Positions 30,893-43,432 of a DNA stretch of 64,000 bases are shown one piece after another. Location of the stretch: NCBI GenBank assembly GCA_039602395.1, contig JBCNJP010000003.1, positions 23,853,896-23,917,895 of the forward strand, given 5' to 3'. A program made the translations under genes and the position numbers. Every line of letters starts with the position of its first letter. The first letter of the stretch is position 1. This DNA comes from Deinandra increscens subsp. villosa. Lineage: Eukaryota; Streptophyta; Magnoliopsida; Asterales; Asteraceae. A model generated the notes under the pieces. That model made no database searches. It saw only the letters and a list, made by a program, of their open reading frames with translations, and was not told the DNA's origin.

Positions 30893-32371
30893 GGAGTTGG
30901 ATTGAGGAGGATTTTTTCAATATTTTGAAGGAATTTTATAAAGATGGGACTATTAGCAAGGGGTGTGGATCTTCGTTTATTCATCTAATTCCTAAGAAAA
31001 AGGAACCGTTATCCTTGAACGATTACCGCCCTATTAGTTTAGTGGGATGCATATCCAAAGTAATTTCGAAAGTTTTGGCTCTTCGTTTGAAGCCGGTTCT
31101 TAGCTCGGTGGTGGCGGATAGTTTGTGGAGAACTGGTGTATTCTTGATGGTCCTTTGATCATAAACGAGGTGGTGTCTTGGCTTAGGAAATCTAAAAACT
31201 CGGGTTTGTTTTTTATAGTGGACTTCCACAAAGCGTATGACTCGGTTGATTGGAGATTCCTTGAGGCTATGTTGGATCAAATGGGCTTTCTTGTCATTTG
31301 GAGGAAGTGGGTTAGGGAGATATTAGAAGCCACGAGAGCTTCGGTTCTTGTTAATGGTAGTCCTACGTGGGAATTCCAATGCTATCGTGGGATCCGTCAA
31401 GAGGATCCTTTATCCCCGTACCTCTTCGTGATTATAATAGAGGCTTTCCATAAGATGTTGGATAAGGCGGTGTCGAGTGGTCTTTTTGAGGGGATTACCC
31501 TTCCTAATGGTGGGCCGATTCGTTCTCATTTGCTTTTTGCTGATGATGCGATGATTATGGGGTCGTAGTCCAAGAAGAATATATTTAATCTTAACCGTAT
31601 CCTTAGAGCTTTCTTTCTCACGTCCGGGCTTAAGGTGAATCTTGAGAAGTGTGGGCTGTATGGTTTCAACGTGTCTTCCGAGGAGGTGGAGATGTGGGCT
31701 CGTCGATTGGGGTGCAAAAATGGAGTTTTTCTATTCTCGTACCTCGGTTAAAAAGTGGGAGATAATATGAATAGAATTAATAGTTGGGATCTGGTTGTGG
31801 AGGTTTTTCAAAATCGATTGGCTTCGTGGAAGGCCTGTCACCTTTCGATTGGTGGTAGGCTCACGCTTATTAAATCGGTCCTTGAGAATCTTCCGTCGTA
31901 TTATTTTTCTTTATACAAAGCCCCGGTTGCGGTTCTCAACAAGCTAGAAAGTCTTCGGTTTCAATTCCTGTGGGGGGGGGGGGATCGGAGAATAGTAGAA
32001 AAATACACTGGGTGGGGAGGGAGTGGATTTGTAAGCCTAAAGATCAGGGGGGGGGGGGGGGGCTGGGCATTGTTCATCTTAAAGTTGTGAATGAGAGTTT
32101 GATGGTTAAGTGGGTCTGGAAGTTGAAGGAGGATCCTTCCAAACTATGGTGTCAAGTGATCCCGTAAAATGCACAACCAAAATACCAACAGGGGAATTAT
32201 CCCGGTGAAAAAGTCGCTTACGGGGGTCTGGAATAACATTTCAAAGTCTCTTTCCAAGTTTGAGGGGTATGGTATATCCCTTAGTGATCTGATTCAGATG
32301 GATGAAGGAGGTGTTTGTTGGGGGGGGGGGGGGGGGATTCTGAGGGTTTTTCATCGAAAGCCATGAGGAGG
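30893..32371 (+). pseudogene. L1-type LINE reverse transcriptase, 5'-truncated and broken
   Basis: Reads IPKKKEPLSLNDYRPISLVG (RT block 1), then a frameshift near 31120. It continues GPLIINEVVSWL, VDFHKAYDSVDWRF, GIRQEDPLSPYLFV and the catalytic FADD (LLFADDAMIMG). A TAG at 31567-31569 and a TAA near 31749 stand where Trp and Leu are expected. The thumb region (SIGGRLTLIKSVLENLP) follows. Three long G runs (31972, 32047, 32320) sit at Gly codons and move the frame. No endonuclease is present. The rest of the same ORF continues at 43433 beyond an inserted LTR element. Confidence 0.85.
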
Positions 32372-33223
32372 TTGACAATCCGTCTTTTCAGGTTCTTTCA
32401 TGAATTAATCTAAACCTAAACTAATATAAAAGTGTGTGAACATTTATGAGATTGACTTGTGTTGACTTTATTATCTAGGGTTTATGTAACCGTCACTATA
32501 CGGGCATATGCACTTGAGTCTAGACGTTTTGTATTCTATGATTTTATGTAAATCATATTCTATCATTTCAAGTGAACACTTTCTCATCTTATGTGACAAT
32601 TATACTAATATATACATATTACATTCTATGATTTTATTGACAATGTGTCACGTAACTAATCGTAACGTTTCTATAATCTTATGAGCTTAAAACATATAGT
32701 TATAGATTGATACCTATGATTTTATGTGAACTTAAAATGTATATTTGTGAATTAATATTCATGATTTTATGTGGCAAAACAAGATTTATATGTTTTATAA
32801 ACGTTATATGTTAAATGTAATTTGGTAACGCACGTAGGTCCACCGTTAAGGTCACCCTCCGTAAGCCTCGTTAGAGTTGTTAAATTACTTTTAACTTCGA
32901 GGGACTTGTTTGGTAAATTGCGAAACTTGGGTTCTTTTATTTAAAACATTGAGGATCTATGTGTGAAACTTCCAATACTTGAGGGTGATTATGGTCATTT
33001 AAGCATACTCGATTTAATGAATTTGTAGTACTTCCGTTCCTTCGTTTCTTCTCCGACGGTTACAATTTCAAATCTCTTCAATTCACTCGGCCGGTTACAA
33101 GATTACGATCGACAAACTGTCTGAAATCCATAAAACTTACAATCATTTTCCATCATCGCAGACTATCAAAACCGAAGAACCCATTGATGCATCAAGAAAA
33201 CCCACCATCGAGAAACTCCCGTC

Positions 33224-33589
33224 GTGTATTGCTCGGAAAATTCAAAAGGTACACAGACGGATACCGGAGCTTTGAACTCAGAAGCTTTCCATCTCTGCCT
33301 CTCTTTCACAGACGACCATTATCAAATCTCACTGGTAAGCCACTCAATTGACCACAAGAAATCCGATGAACACCCCGTCTCCGATCTCGTTTCACCACCG
33401 ACGAGCACCATTGTGAACAAGCTGTTACACTGCTATCTGACCACTTTGGAGCCCTTGCTCGAGGTTCCACAGCCACCTAAGAACGTTACCAACGAAGAAC
33501 GGTCCGTGAGCACGGGTTTCGGTTCGATCCAGCGGACGCGAATGGTCTCCATCGTCTTTCTTAGAGCTTCCGCTTCTTCTTTTCAATAG
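33224..33589 (+). CDS. Unknown ORF inside the LTR (5' copy)
   Basis: A 121-codon frame matching the longer 134-codon frame in the other LTR (41313-41717). One base inserted near 33208 shifts the upstream part in this copy. The region is markedly more GC-rich than its surroundings and preceded by a pyrimidine-rich leader with TTCTTCTCCG, like a plant 5' UTR. Downstream, GTAGGTACAATC gives a donor-like context after the stop. I do not recognise the protein. It may be a captured host exon or a chance frame. Confidence 0.35.
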   Translation: MYCSENSKGTQTDTGALNSEAFHLCLSFTDDHYQISLVSHSIDHKKSDEHPVSDLVSPPTSTIVNKLLHCYLTTLEPLLEVPQPPKNVTNEERSVSTGFGSIQRTRMVSIVFLRASASSFQ

Positions 33590-33764
33590 TAGGTACAATC
33601 GAAAACTCTTTTTCCTTTAAATAGATCGCATGCTTCTGTAATGTTCTTTTTGAGTTCTTGTTAGTCGTTAATGGTGGATGCGAGATATTAGGGTTTAAAG
33701 GTAGGAGATGACGCTGAACATATTGATTAAACATATTTCGAACTTGATTTTATTCAAAAAATCG

Positions 33765-33985
33765 GAACTGTCCCAATGGTAGAAGTCTTGCGTGAGTTTG
33801 TTGTGGTCTTGGGTTCGACCCCTACAATCATCAATCTTTTTTATTAAATTTCAGCAAACCGATTTCTAGCCATTATATAACTCAAAACCTTTCCTAATCT
33901 TGTTTTTTACCAAAGGGGGGTCTAGCATAGTGGTTTGGGCGCTGAGATGGGGACCAAAGGACACGGATTTGAACCCGGTGACCTC
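33765..33985 (+). repeat. Two tRNA-like (SINE-like) segments in the LTR
   Basis: First: A-box-like TGTCCCAATGG (33769-33779) and perfect B-box GGTTCGACCCC (33812-33822). Second: A-box TAGCATAGTGG (33923-33933) and B-box-like GGATTTGAACCC (33965-33976). Spacing of 33-35 bp matches tRNA promoters. Both recur in the other LTR at about 41885-42105. Confidence 0.5.
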
Positions 33986-34081
33986 CGGTTATTGCTATTT
34001 TATTTTCACTGTTTGTTTTATGGATTATACAAATATAAATATACCCCGTTGAATCTAGATATCAACGTCATTTGCGCGTTT

Positions 34082-34137
<56 letters not shown>

Positions 34138-34787
34138 TTTGAACCTTGAACCTAGAAAATATATAATACTGATATATATTATATTTTTCACGTTATTTTG
34201 ATAATCACTCGGATTCGGCAAAAGTGCCATTCTCGACTTGTTCCGGACTCCACGACCATTCGTTTCGTCATTTACGTTAGACTTGGTCGTTTTAGTCGAA
34301 CACACACTTATATATATATGCTCGTTAGGTGATTGGTAGATTACACGAGACCTGCTATTTGTTACTTGTTGTTGTGGTTTCTCTGGAATTGTTGTGCATC
34401 CAAAGGTGAGTTTCACGGCCCCATTTTACTGTTTTAATCCTTTTGGAGGAGATTAACATGCATGATTTACACAACTGAGATAATTAGACTTTTATATATC
34501 ACTTGAAGTACTTGTAGCACACTATACAACAAAGTCCTTCTTATGGTACCGTTAGTATTAATGACGATAGCGGGAAATATATTGTAGTACTACTGGGTCT
34601 GACAAACCCCACCCGGGTCAGTCGCGCTGACACGATTGGATATCGAACGGGTGTTATATTCGTCCTAAACACAACAAGGCAAACTATAAACAACTGTTAG
34701 CTTCAGTGACCATCAACGTGCGAAGTTTCATGTATATAGCCTAGCTAGCTATTTGATATATATTAGTGATTATGCTCTTACAACTTA

Positions 34788-34945
34788 ACTGTTGTTGAAC
34801 AGTCAATCTTAAACTCAACTTGACTATTGTTGAATAGTCAATCTTAAACTCAACTTGATTGTTGTTGATCAATCAATTTTAAACTGAACTTGAACTGTCG
34901 ATGAACAGTTGATTTACACTGAAGTGGGACTGTTGTTGAACAGTC
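34788..34945 (+). repeat. Five tandem hairpins in the LTR (5' copy)
   Basis: Units about 35 bp apart carry ACTGTT-GTTG-AACAGT, ACTATT-GTTG-AATAGT, ATTGTT-GTTG-ATCAAT, ACTGTC-GATG-AACAGT and ACTGTT-GTTG-AACAGT. Two changes are matched on both arms. The second LTR carries the same set at 42913-43070. Confidence 0.7.
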
Positions 34946-35308
34946 GATTTACATTCAACTGATGAACTGATTAAACCTGTGAACTCACCAACCATTGTGC
35001 TGACACTTTTTAGCATGTTATTTCTCAGGTTGCGGATGTTCGAGTATCACGAGTACGCATGCATGAGTCTGAACGCTTTTAATGTATTTGAACAAGCCAC
35101 GTCACTTTGGGTGACAAAGATTTTAAATAAGTACTTTCATTGTATTTACGCTTCCGCATTTGTAAAACTCTAATTTTATATTTTAATGAAATATGAAACG
35201 CTTTTATTAATTATTTGTCGTTTGGTGTAACTAATGGATGGCGATCCTGGTTTGCCACGCTCTCTGCGGCGCGTTATCGCGCGTGGGATTTTTGAGGGTG
35301 TGACAGAT

Positions 35309-35321
35309 TGGTATCAGAGCC
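35309..35321 (+). promoter_or_regulatory. Primer binding site (tRNA-Met)
   Basis: TGGTATCAGAGCC starts three bases after the 5' LTR end, an exact match to the usual initiator-tRNA-Met primer site. Confidence 0.9.
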
Positions 35322-38300
35322 ATTGTTAACAGTGAACTAAGATTTTTGTCTTAGACTGTAACTGTTTTGCATTAGTTGCACACCTAAACATTTCTCTCAT
35401 GCATCGTGATACTCACTCCTACACGCACCTGGTTTACGTTTTTTTCGTTTACATCATCCATTCCCCTTATACTCACGGCGAGGAGCCGGTTAGTCTTGAG
35501 TCATTTTTCTTAACCTCTCTAAGTTGTGTACCTCTTGGTTAACATTCATGTACGACGAGACGTCGAATCAGATCGAAGGATCACGTTTATACTTTTGACG
35601 AGCTAATTGCTACTCGGGATTATTCCAGATTGAACAACTAGGTGTAGTGCCCATACTATGGATGTAGGCTGCATAGGGAAGGTGGTGTAATACCTCTTCT
35701 TGCCCTTAAACCTCTAACATAGCTTAGGAGGTTCTTGTTATACCTGCCTCACGTATATCTCTAAACTCATCCATTCAGGAAATGTTATCTCGATGTGCTA
35801 GTAGCGCCATTATTTAGCTTCACTAGAGTTAGCACGGTATGAATTCAAGTAGCTGCCTATGGGGCACTTATATCAACTTTCGTGATCCTGATCGTCTTCA
35901 CATTTGTTGTGATCTCTTAAGATATTCCCTTCTCGACAACTAGGGTAAAATTCTTATAACCTCAATGAAACCTGATGCGGGTCGACCGAAATTCCCTCTT
36001 TGTGTATTGGATTGCGATCACGCCAGTATGTGTGATAATTATTCTCTAACTTCGAGCTAAGCTAGGGTCATTGTGATAAACCCTACTCAGATCCTATCGA
36101 GCTAAACTTCTGGCTGACTCGCTTTGGGTGGTTCATTCCAGTTTGAGCGAGCATTCTATTCTCGAAAACTTGTCTCATTTACTAATTATGGTCAAGATAA
36201 CCTTGGGTTCGTGACCCGATTCCTGATACCCACTCTGAGGATATCTCGTTTGTACTCCACATACCTGGTAGCTGAAGTAAGAGGAACTAGGGTGATCATA
36301 TATAGTAAATCACAATTACGGGTGCACACGTAGATGTAATTTGTAGTATATGGAAATCCTGGAGAATCCTACTAGGCAAGCCAATGGTCGTATTGGGACC
36401 ACATTCCTGTAATTATTTTTTTTCTCTCTCGTGGTATTGAATGTTGAACATGTTGAACTCAACCGAATGATCGAAGTCATCTATCTTTGAAAACGTTATC
36501 GCACCTAACTTTGCCCATTTACTATTGGATTCTGATCCGTACGCGAACCCTTTTGAAGCATATTATGAAATGCTGGTCCTGGTAGGACACCGTTACACTC
36601 GTGTATTTCAATGACAAGTCTTCCTTAACTACGAACACTATCCACGAAACCCTTGACTGGTTTGACCTCATCATGAATCATAATTCTATTTTTTTATGAT
36701 CTTACCGACCATATCAATCCCTGGAACTTTACGATCGTGAGATAACTTGGACATACATTCACCGGACGAATACCTAGACAAAGTTAGATGAACGAATTGG
36801 ATAAATCATATACCGTGAGCACTGGGGCATATTTATTGGTTGAAAGCTCTCGTGAAGTTACCCTCTGAAGATTCATACTCTCTGATTTTCTTGTGCGAAC
36901 CAATACTTGTTGCCAGCAACATCGACACGGTTGAACAAACTTCCTACCACATCGCAAGCATATTTATCTCTAATGGGGCTAATGTTAGTGAGAATCCTTC
37001 CTGACTTTCAAACTAATGATTCCCAGTTTTAACGTAAGGACTATTTCTATTGATCTCCTGAGCCTGAACTGTCGATTTTTGTGTGCATAATTCAACCTTT
37101 CATGATTTAGCAACCGGCAATTTCTAATTCTCGTGCTTTGTAATCCTTTATGTCTCTGATAAGTGCCTAAGCTTTGAACCGAAAGGTGTTACACTTTTGG
37201 TTAGTTTTTCTTCTAGTTAACACCATTGATGATAAGACGACCTTGTGCTTCAATTGCAGTAACAATACCAAGCTTCATATGGAAACTCTATTTGCACCCA
37301 TTTGAACTTCTTATTATCAAAAGTTAATTGTGTGATCAAACTATATTTACCCTTCTTACACATTGAGTACACCAACTTATCCATACATTTTGTATATTTA
37401 TTAATGCTCCTGTCATAGCGGCTATCGACAAATTCCTGATACACGAATCCTTATCGTCCTTTGCAGAAAACTTTCATTGATGACCCCCAGCTTGAACTTA
37501 AACCTTGTGGCCTGTATAAATTTTGACCGTCTTGAAATCTGAAGCTTTATGATATTCACACTGCGTGTACCAAACTCTCGATGATCTTCACGAGAATAGC
37601 AAACTTTACGCATCTTACTGGTCTTGTTAATGCAAGCATCTGCACCTTTTGTTTACGTGACGTATTGAGGTGTAATCTCTCGCCCCCTTTGCATTCAAGC
37701 GTATGGGAGAACCTTGACGTCCTTTATCTTTGATAAAATACCCAGTGTGGTCTGACTAATAACTAGTAATGGTATGCAGTTGGTACGCCCTTAAGGTGCT
37801 AGTAGTGTGGTGGGTGAGCTGCGGTACACCATATATATAAACATTAATGGCACATTGAATGTAGGACCAGTACCAGACCAAGGGTTGACTTTAGAGTCCT
37901 ACACAAGAGCCTCATCTTAAGAAACTCCATCTAACGGGACTATGTCCTCGACGAAACTGTTTATTGCTACTTTCTCCGAGGTTACAAATATCTCTTATGT
38001 GTTCTTACCAAAAGAGACATATTCGAAATAATCAAACCCCATGCTTGCGATTTGTCCGGGCCCTAGAAGGAAAATTCTCCTAAAGCAAATTCTCCAGCAC
38101 GATTCAGACGTGCGTTCTAACTTAGGTAAACATCAACCTTTTAAAAACTAGAGCTACTCTAACTTTTAGAAGCATGTGTTAAGAAGTAGATCGACTTTCA
38201 TTTGAGAGACACTACTTTTGGGTCGACTGCCTGCTTTTATAAACTCTCAGGCATTCACTGAGGTGATAGCCATGATCCTTTTCTATGGAACACCCGATTA

Positions 38301-40485
38301 GATCTTTTAACCCGTGGTAGATCTGCACCGAACCCTAGAAAAAAAAAATAATGCATATGTACAGTTAACCCAAGCCAAATCCACTTTTGAACATCCTGAT
38401 GTTTTGTGTTTCGCAAACACCCTTCTTATAACACTTTCGTACTTTATCTTACTTTTGAGGACCATTTGAACCGATGTTTTGACAAGAAAGGAAGCATGAC
38501 GCATTAACAGGGAGATTAGGCATACCATTGAGTTTAAACACTGAAGATTTCCCTAATGAGATGTTTACTCTATTGGATTGTATGACCGTTGACACGTTCG
38601 TTTTGAAATCTATTTACGCGAGTTCCTTGCCAATCCTGTCAAGCACGCTATATAGTTCTCTCTGAATTCTATACTATCCATTACGTTATTTGCATAATCC
38701 TTGCTGGTATCTTCACTAGTGCCAGTTTAAACTCACATGTCATTCTTGGGATGTGTATTTGCGACTATCATAAGCTTGTTATCCCATCGCTTACTCGAAT
38801 TCACGTACTAAGCCGTTGGCGCTCTTCATCCTAAATTTGTTATTCTAATGCTTGATGAGCACCTTTCGATATTCGGTACCTTATAGTTTACACTTTTGTT
38901 TTGTTGAACTTTCGCCCTAATTTTTTTTTTTGGATTCTTTAGCGAGGTAATTTGCATGATGATATGTTGCATGATACTGCACTCTAACTTGAATTTGAAC
39001 CTAAATGTATATGATATTTCTTGAATGATTCTTAATAGAATTGAGTAATTCTTTTCTAAAACAAACCCCTACGTGTTACCCTTTAAGTGGCAATGGTCTC
39101 TTGATTGGATTTCTCTGTGGACCTTAGTCGTTTCGTCACAACATCAATGTGTTAGCAGTTATATTTTAGTATGCGAGCGGTTGTTGAACCATTTAACCAT
39201 GATAAATAGTTTGTTTGCTTTTGATCTTCTCATGAAAAATGTTTATAAAACATATGTGTTTATGCATGCTAAGATTTGAGAATTTAATACTATGTTTAGG
39301 GTATATAAGTTGATTAATCATTGAAGTGCTGGTTTAAACATAAGTTCTGTAGAATTCCATAATTAGTTATGTGTATAAAACGTATTAGAAACCATAAAAT
39401 GACATCTTGTGAATGTATTAACTTGAGTGGGTATGATAAACATACAACATACAAGTTCCTAAGTCTCCTACCCCAGTGGGAATGACAATACTGTGTGAAG
39501 TTGCCCCATCAGCTTTGCACCGTATGGGTTGTGTTTGTTAGTTTATGAACTTATATGCTAGAGATATGCCATGCTAGGGTTGTATGCTAGTATATAAGGT
39601 GTTAGGACAATTGTATGCGTTGTATGGTAAAACCTTCATGATATATTGCCTGCTAGTATGCGTAGACCATATCAAACGTTATCTAAAACGTTACTGCATG
39701 AAAGGTGATTTTGAATGTTATTACAAATTATGTGACCTTAATTGGTCGTAACCCCATAAATTTCTAAATCAACCAATGGATCCTATTGTTAACGTTAATC
39801 AGTTGTGTGTAAATCTATGCTATTTGCTAATTGGTAGGCAAATTCAGACGTTTACGTTTTCGTTAGAAGATAGGTCTATTAAACAAACACTGATTGAACT
39901 GATGCACACGCAATTTTCTCATACTCAAATTCCCTTCTCTCCGATTCACCCGGGTCATTGGTGAATGCGAATGCATTAAGCGAAAACGAGACACGAAATG
40001 GGGATCTCACTCCTAACGTTGGACACAATGGTTGGAGGCTACTTGGACATAGTATGGTCCCTTCTTCGCATTAAAATTTTGATTTTAGATACTTATGCTA
40101 TCATCTCATTCTGTTTGACTGTGCCACTCGATACGATTTCCGTACTATGATTATTCGAACTTTCTCGTAGAAACGCTTGATCAAAGAAACCACTTTCTAC
40201 ACTTTTCACTTAAATTCCTTTCAAAATTCTTTAAACATTTGACATCTCTTTAGCATGTTGTATAAACTCCTGGACATAACCTCCATCACTCCCCTCGGAA
40301 TAGATAACTTGGATTCTTTCGATAGGTTCCTGTCAGGATTATTACTTGTAACAACTGACTCTGGTTTAAATTTCGGGGCGAAATTTCCTTCAACAAGGGG
40401 ATGATGTGATGAACTAGAAAATTTTTTCTTTCCTTTTTAACCAGCTCACTAGCCACGTCATGCAATTTTCGGGACGAAAATTCTT
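35322..40485 (+). other. Non-coding interior of the LARD-like element
   Basis: 5.2 kb with no frame above ~75 codons and no recognisable retroelement protein segment on either strand. Composition is even and not simple repeat. The last ~150 bp has TTTCGGGGCGAAATTTCC and TTTTCGGGACGAAAATTC, the phrase that usually follows the stop codon of Tekay-type pol. Confidence 0.7.
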
Positions 40486-40499
40486 CAACAAAGGGATAC
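40486..40499 (+). promoter_or_regulatory. Polypurine tract of the LARD-like element
   Basis: CAACAAAGGGATAC directly precedes TGTGACAATCC, the 3' LTR start. Confidence 0.6.
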
Positions 40500-42209
40500 T
40501 GTGACAATCCGTCTTTTCAGGTTCTTTCATGAATTAATCTAAACCTAAACTAATATAAAAGTGTGTGAACATTTATGAGATTGACTTGTGTTGACTTTAT
40601 TATCTAGGGTTTATGTAACCGTCACTATACGGGCATATGCACTTGAGTCTAGACGTTTTGTATTCTATGATTTTATGTAAATCATATTCTATCATTTCAA
40701 GTGAACACTTTCTCATCTTATGTGACAATTATACTAATATATACATATTACATTCTATGATTTTATTGACAATGTGTCACGTAACTAATCGTAACGTTTC
40801 TATAATCTTATGAGCTTAAAACATATAGTTATAGATTGATACCTATGATTTTATGTGAACTTAAAATGTATATTTGTGAATTAATATTCATGATTTTATG
40901 TGGCAAAACAAGATTTATATGTTTTATAAACGTTATATGTTAAATGTAATTTGGTAACGCACGTAGGTCCACCGTTAAGGTCACCCTCCGTAAGCCTCGT
41001 TAGAGTTGTTAAATTACTTTTAACTTCGAGGGACTTGTTTGGTAAATTGCGAAACTTGGGTTCTTTTATTTAAAACATTGAGGATCTATGTGTGAAACTT
41101 CCAATACTTGAGGGTGATTATGGTCATTTAAGCATACTCGATTTAATGAATTTGTAGTACTTCCGTTCCTTCGTTTCTTCTCCGACGGTTACAATTTCAA
41201 ATCTCTTCAATTCACTCGGCCGGTTACAAGATTACGATCGACAAACTGTCTGAAATCCATAAAACTTACAATCATTTTCCATCATCGCAGACTATCAAAA
41301 CCGAAGAACCCATTGATGCATCAAGAAAACCCACCATCGAAAACTCCCGTCGTGTATTGCTCGGAAAATTCAAAAGGTACACAGACGGAGACCGGAGCTT
41401 TGAACTCAGAAGCTTTCCATCTCTGCCTCTCTTTCACAGACGACCATTATCAAATCTCACCGGTAAGCCACTCAATTGACCACAAGAAATCCGATGAACA
41501 CCCCGTCTCCGATCTCGTTTCATCACCGACGAGCACCATTGTGAACAAGCTGTTACACTGCTATCTGACCACTTTGGAGCCCTTGCTCGAGGTTCCACAG
41601 CCACCTAAGAACGTTACCAACGAAGAACGGTCCGTGAGCACGGGTTTCGGTTCGATCCAGCGGACGCGAATGGTCTCCATCGTCTTTCTTAGAGCTTCCG
41701 CTTCTTCTTTTCAATAGTAGGTACAATCGAAAACTCTTTTTCCTTTAAATAGATCGCATGCTTCTGTAATGTTCTTTTTGAGTTCTTGTTAGTCGTTAAT
41801 GGTGGATGCGAGATATTAGGGTTTAAAGGTAGGAGATGACGCTGAACATATTGATTAAACATATTTCGAACTTGATTTTATTCAAAAAATCGGAACTGTC
41901 CCAATGGTAGAAGTCTTGCGTGAGTTTGTTGTGGTCTTGGGTTCGACCCCTACAATCATAAATTTTTTTTATTAAATTTCAGCAAACCGATTTCTAGCCA
42001 TTATATAACTCAAAACCTTTCCTAATCTTGTTGTTTACCAAAGGGGGGTCTAGCATAGTGGTTTGGGCGCTGAGATGGGGACCAAAGGACACGGATTTGA
42101 ACCCGGTGACCTCCGGTTATTGCTATTTTATTTTCACTGTTTGTTTTATCGATTATACAAATATAAATATACCCCGTTGAATCTAGATATCAAAGTCATT
42201 TGCGCGTTT

Positions 42210-42260
<51 letters not shown>

Positions 42261-43432
42261 GTTTTTGAACCTTGAACCTAGAAAATATATAATACTGATA
42301 TATATTATATTTTTCACGTTATTTTGATAATCACTCGGATTCGGCAAAAGTGTCATTCTCGACTTGTTCCGGACTCCACGACCATTCGTTTCGTCATTTA
42401 CGTTAGACTTGGTCGTTTTAGTCGAACACACACTTATATATATATGCTCGTTAGGTGATTGGTAGATTACACGAGACCTGCTATTTGTTACTTGCTGTTG
42501 TGGTTTCTCTGGAATTGTTGTGCATCCAAAGGTGAGTTTCACGGCCCCATTTTACTGTTTTAATCCTTTTGGGGGAGATTAACATGCATGATTTACACAA
42601 CTGAGATAATTAGACTTTTATATATCACTTGAAGTACTTGTAGCACACTATACAACAAAGTCCTTCTTATCGTACCGTTAGTATTAATGACGATAGCGGG
42701 AAATATATTGTAGTACTACTGGGTCTGATAAACCCCACCCGGGTCAGTCGCGCTGAAACGATTGGATATCGAACGGGTGTTATATTCGTCCTAAACACAA
42801 CAAGGAAAACTATAAATAACTGTTAGCTTCGATGACCATCAACGTGCGAAGTTTCATGTATATAGCCTAGCTAGCTATTTGATATATATTAGTGATTATG
42901 CTCTTACAACTTAACTGTTGTTGAACAGTCAATCTTAAACTCAACTTGACTATTGTTGAATAGTCAATCTTAAACTCAACTTGATTGTTGTTGATCAATC
43001 AATTTTAAACTGAACTTGAACTGTCGATGAACAGTTGATTTACACTGAACTGGGACTGTTGTTGAACAGTCGATTTACATTCAACTGATGAACTGATTAA
43101 ACCTGTGAACTCACCAACCATTGTGTTGACACTTTTTAGCATGTTATTTCTTAGGTTGCGGATGTTCGAGTATCACGAGTACGCATGCATGAGCCTTGAA
43201 CGCTTTTAATGTATTTGAACAAGCCACGTCACTTTGGGTGACAAAGATTTTAAATAAGTACTTTCATTGTATTTACGCTTCCGCATTTGTAAAACTCTAA
43301 TTTTATATTTTAATGAAATATGAAACGCTTTTATTAATTATTTGTCGTTTGGTGTAACTAATGGACGGCGATCCTGGTTTGCCACGCTCTCTGCGGCGCG
43401 TTATCGCGCGTGGGATTTTTGGGGGTGTGACA
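40500..43432 (+). repeat. 3' LTR of the LARD-like element
   Basis: Begins TGTGACAATCC and ends GGGGGTGTGACA. Differences from the 5' LTR are few (single bases around 41340, 41388, 41461, 42362 and the (TA)n length), so insertion is fairly recent despite the lack of genes. Confidence 0.85.
41313..41717 (+). CDS. Unknown 134-aa ORF inside the LTR (3' copy)
   Basis: ATG-initiated frame (MMHQENPPSKTPVVYCSENS...), serine-rich, no signal peptide or membrane segment, and no motif I can name. It has the higher GC of the segment and the same leader as the 5' copy. One-base difference upstream makes this copy longer. It lies downstream of any LTR promoter and before the splice-donor-like site at 42531, so it could be translated from the element's leader. 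That is inference. Confidence 0.4.
   Translation: MMHQENPPSKTPVVYCSENSKGTQTETGALNSEAFHLCLSFTDDHYQISPVSHSIDHKKSDEHPVSDLVSSPTSTIVNKLLHCYLTTLEPLLEVPQPPKNVTNEERSVSTGFGSIQRTRMVSIVFLRASASSFQ

Larger units (their letters stand above)
32372..35305 (+). repeat. 5' LTR of the LARD-like element
   Basis: Begins (TG)ACAATCCG and ends GAGGGTGTGACA. It contains a 121-aa ORF (33224-33589), two tRNA-like segments, a (TA)n tract (34088-34130), a splice-donor-like site (34405), five small hairpins (34788-34945) and an acceptor-like TTTCTCAG ending at 35028. Confidence 0.85.
32372..43432 (+). mobile_element. LARD-like LTR retrotransposon without coding capacity
   Basis: Two near-identical ~2.93 kb LTRs (32372-35305 and 40500-43432) flank a 5.2 kb internal region. 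A tRNA-Met primer site follows the first LTR and a purine-rich tract precedes the second. No gag, protease, RT or integrase motif is visible inside. The LINE frame resumes directly at the right edge, so the target was the LINE ORF. GGTTG on both sides fits a 5-bp duplication if the left LTR has lost its first four bases (TGTG). LTR features resemble gypsy (Tekay-type), so trans-mobilisation by such an element is inferred. Confidence 0.85.

Noticed and set aside
33769..33990. Functional tRNA genes
   Set aside because: A and B boxes fit, but acceptor and anticodon stems do not form; SINE-like origin is the safer call.
35322..40485. Hidden gag-pol in the LARD interior
   Set aside because: Read in all frames for knuckle, DTG/DSG, YVDD/FADD and HHCC patterns; none found. 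A profile search could still find very decayed pieces.
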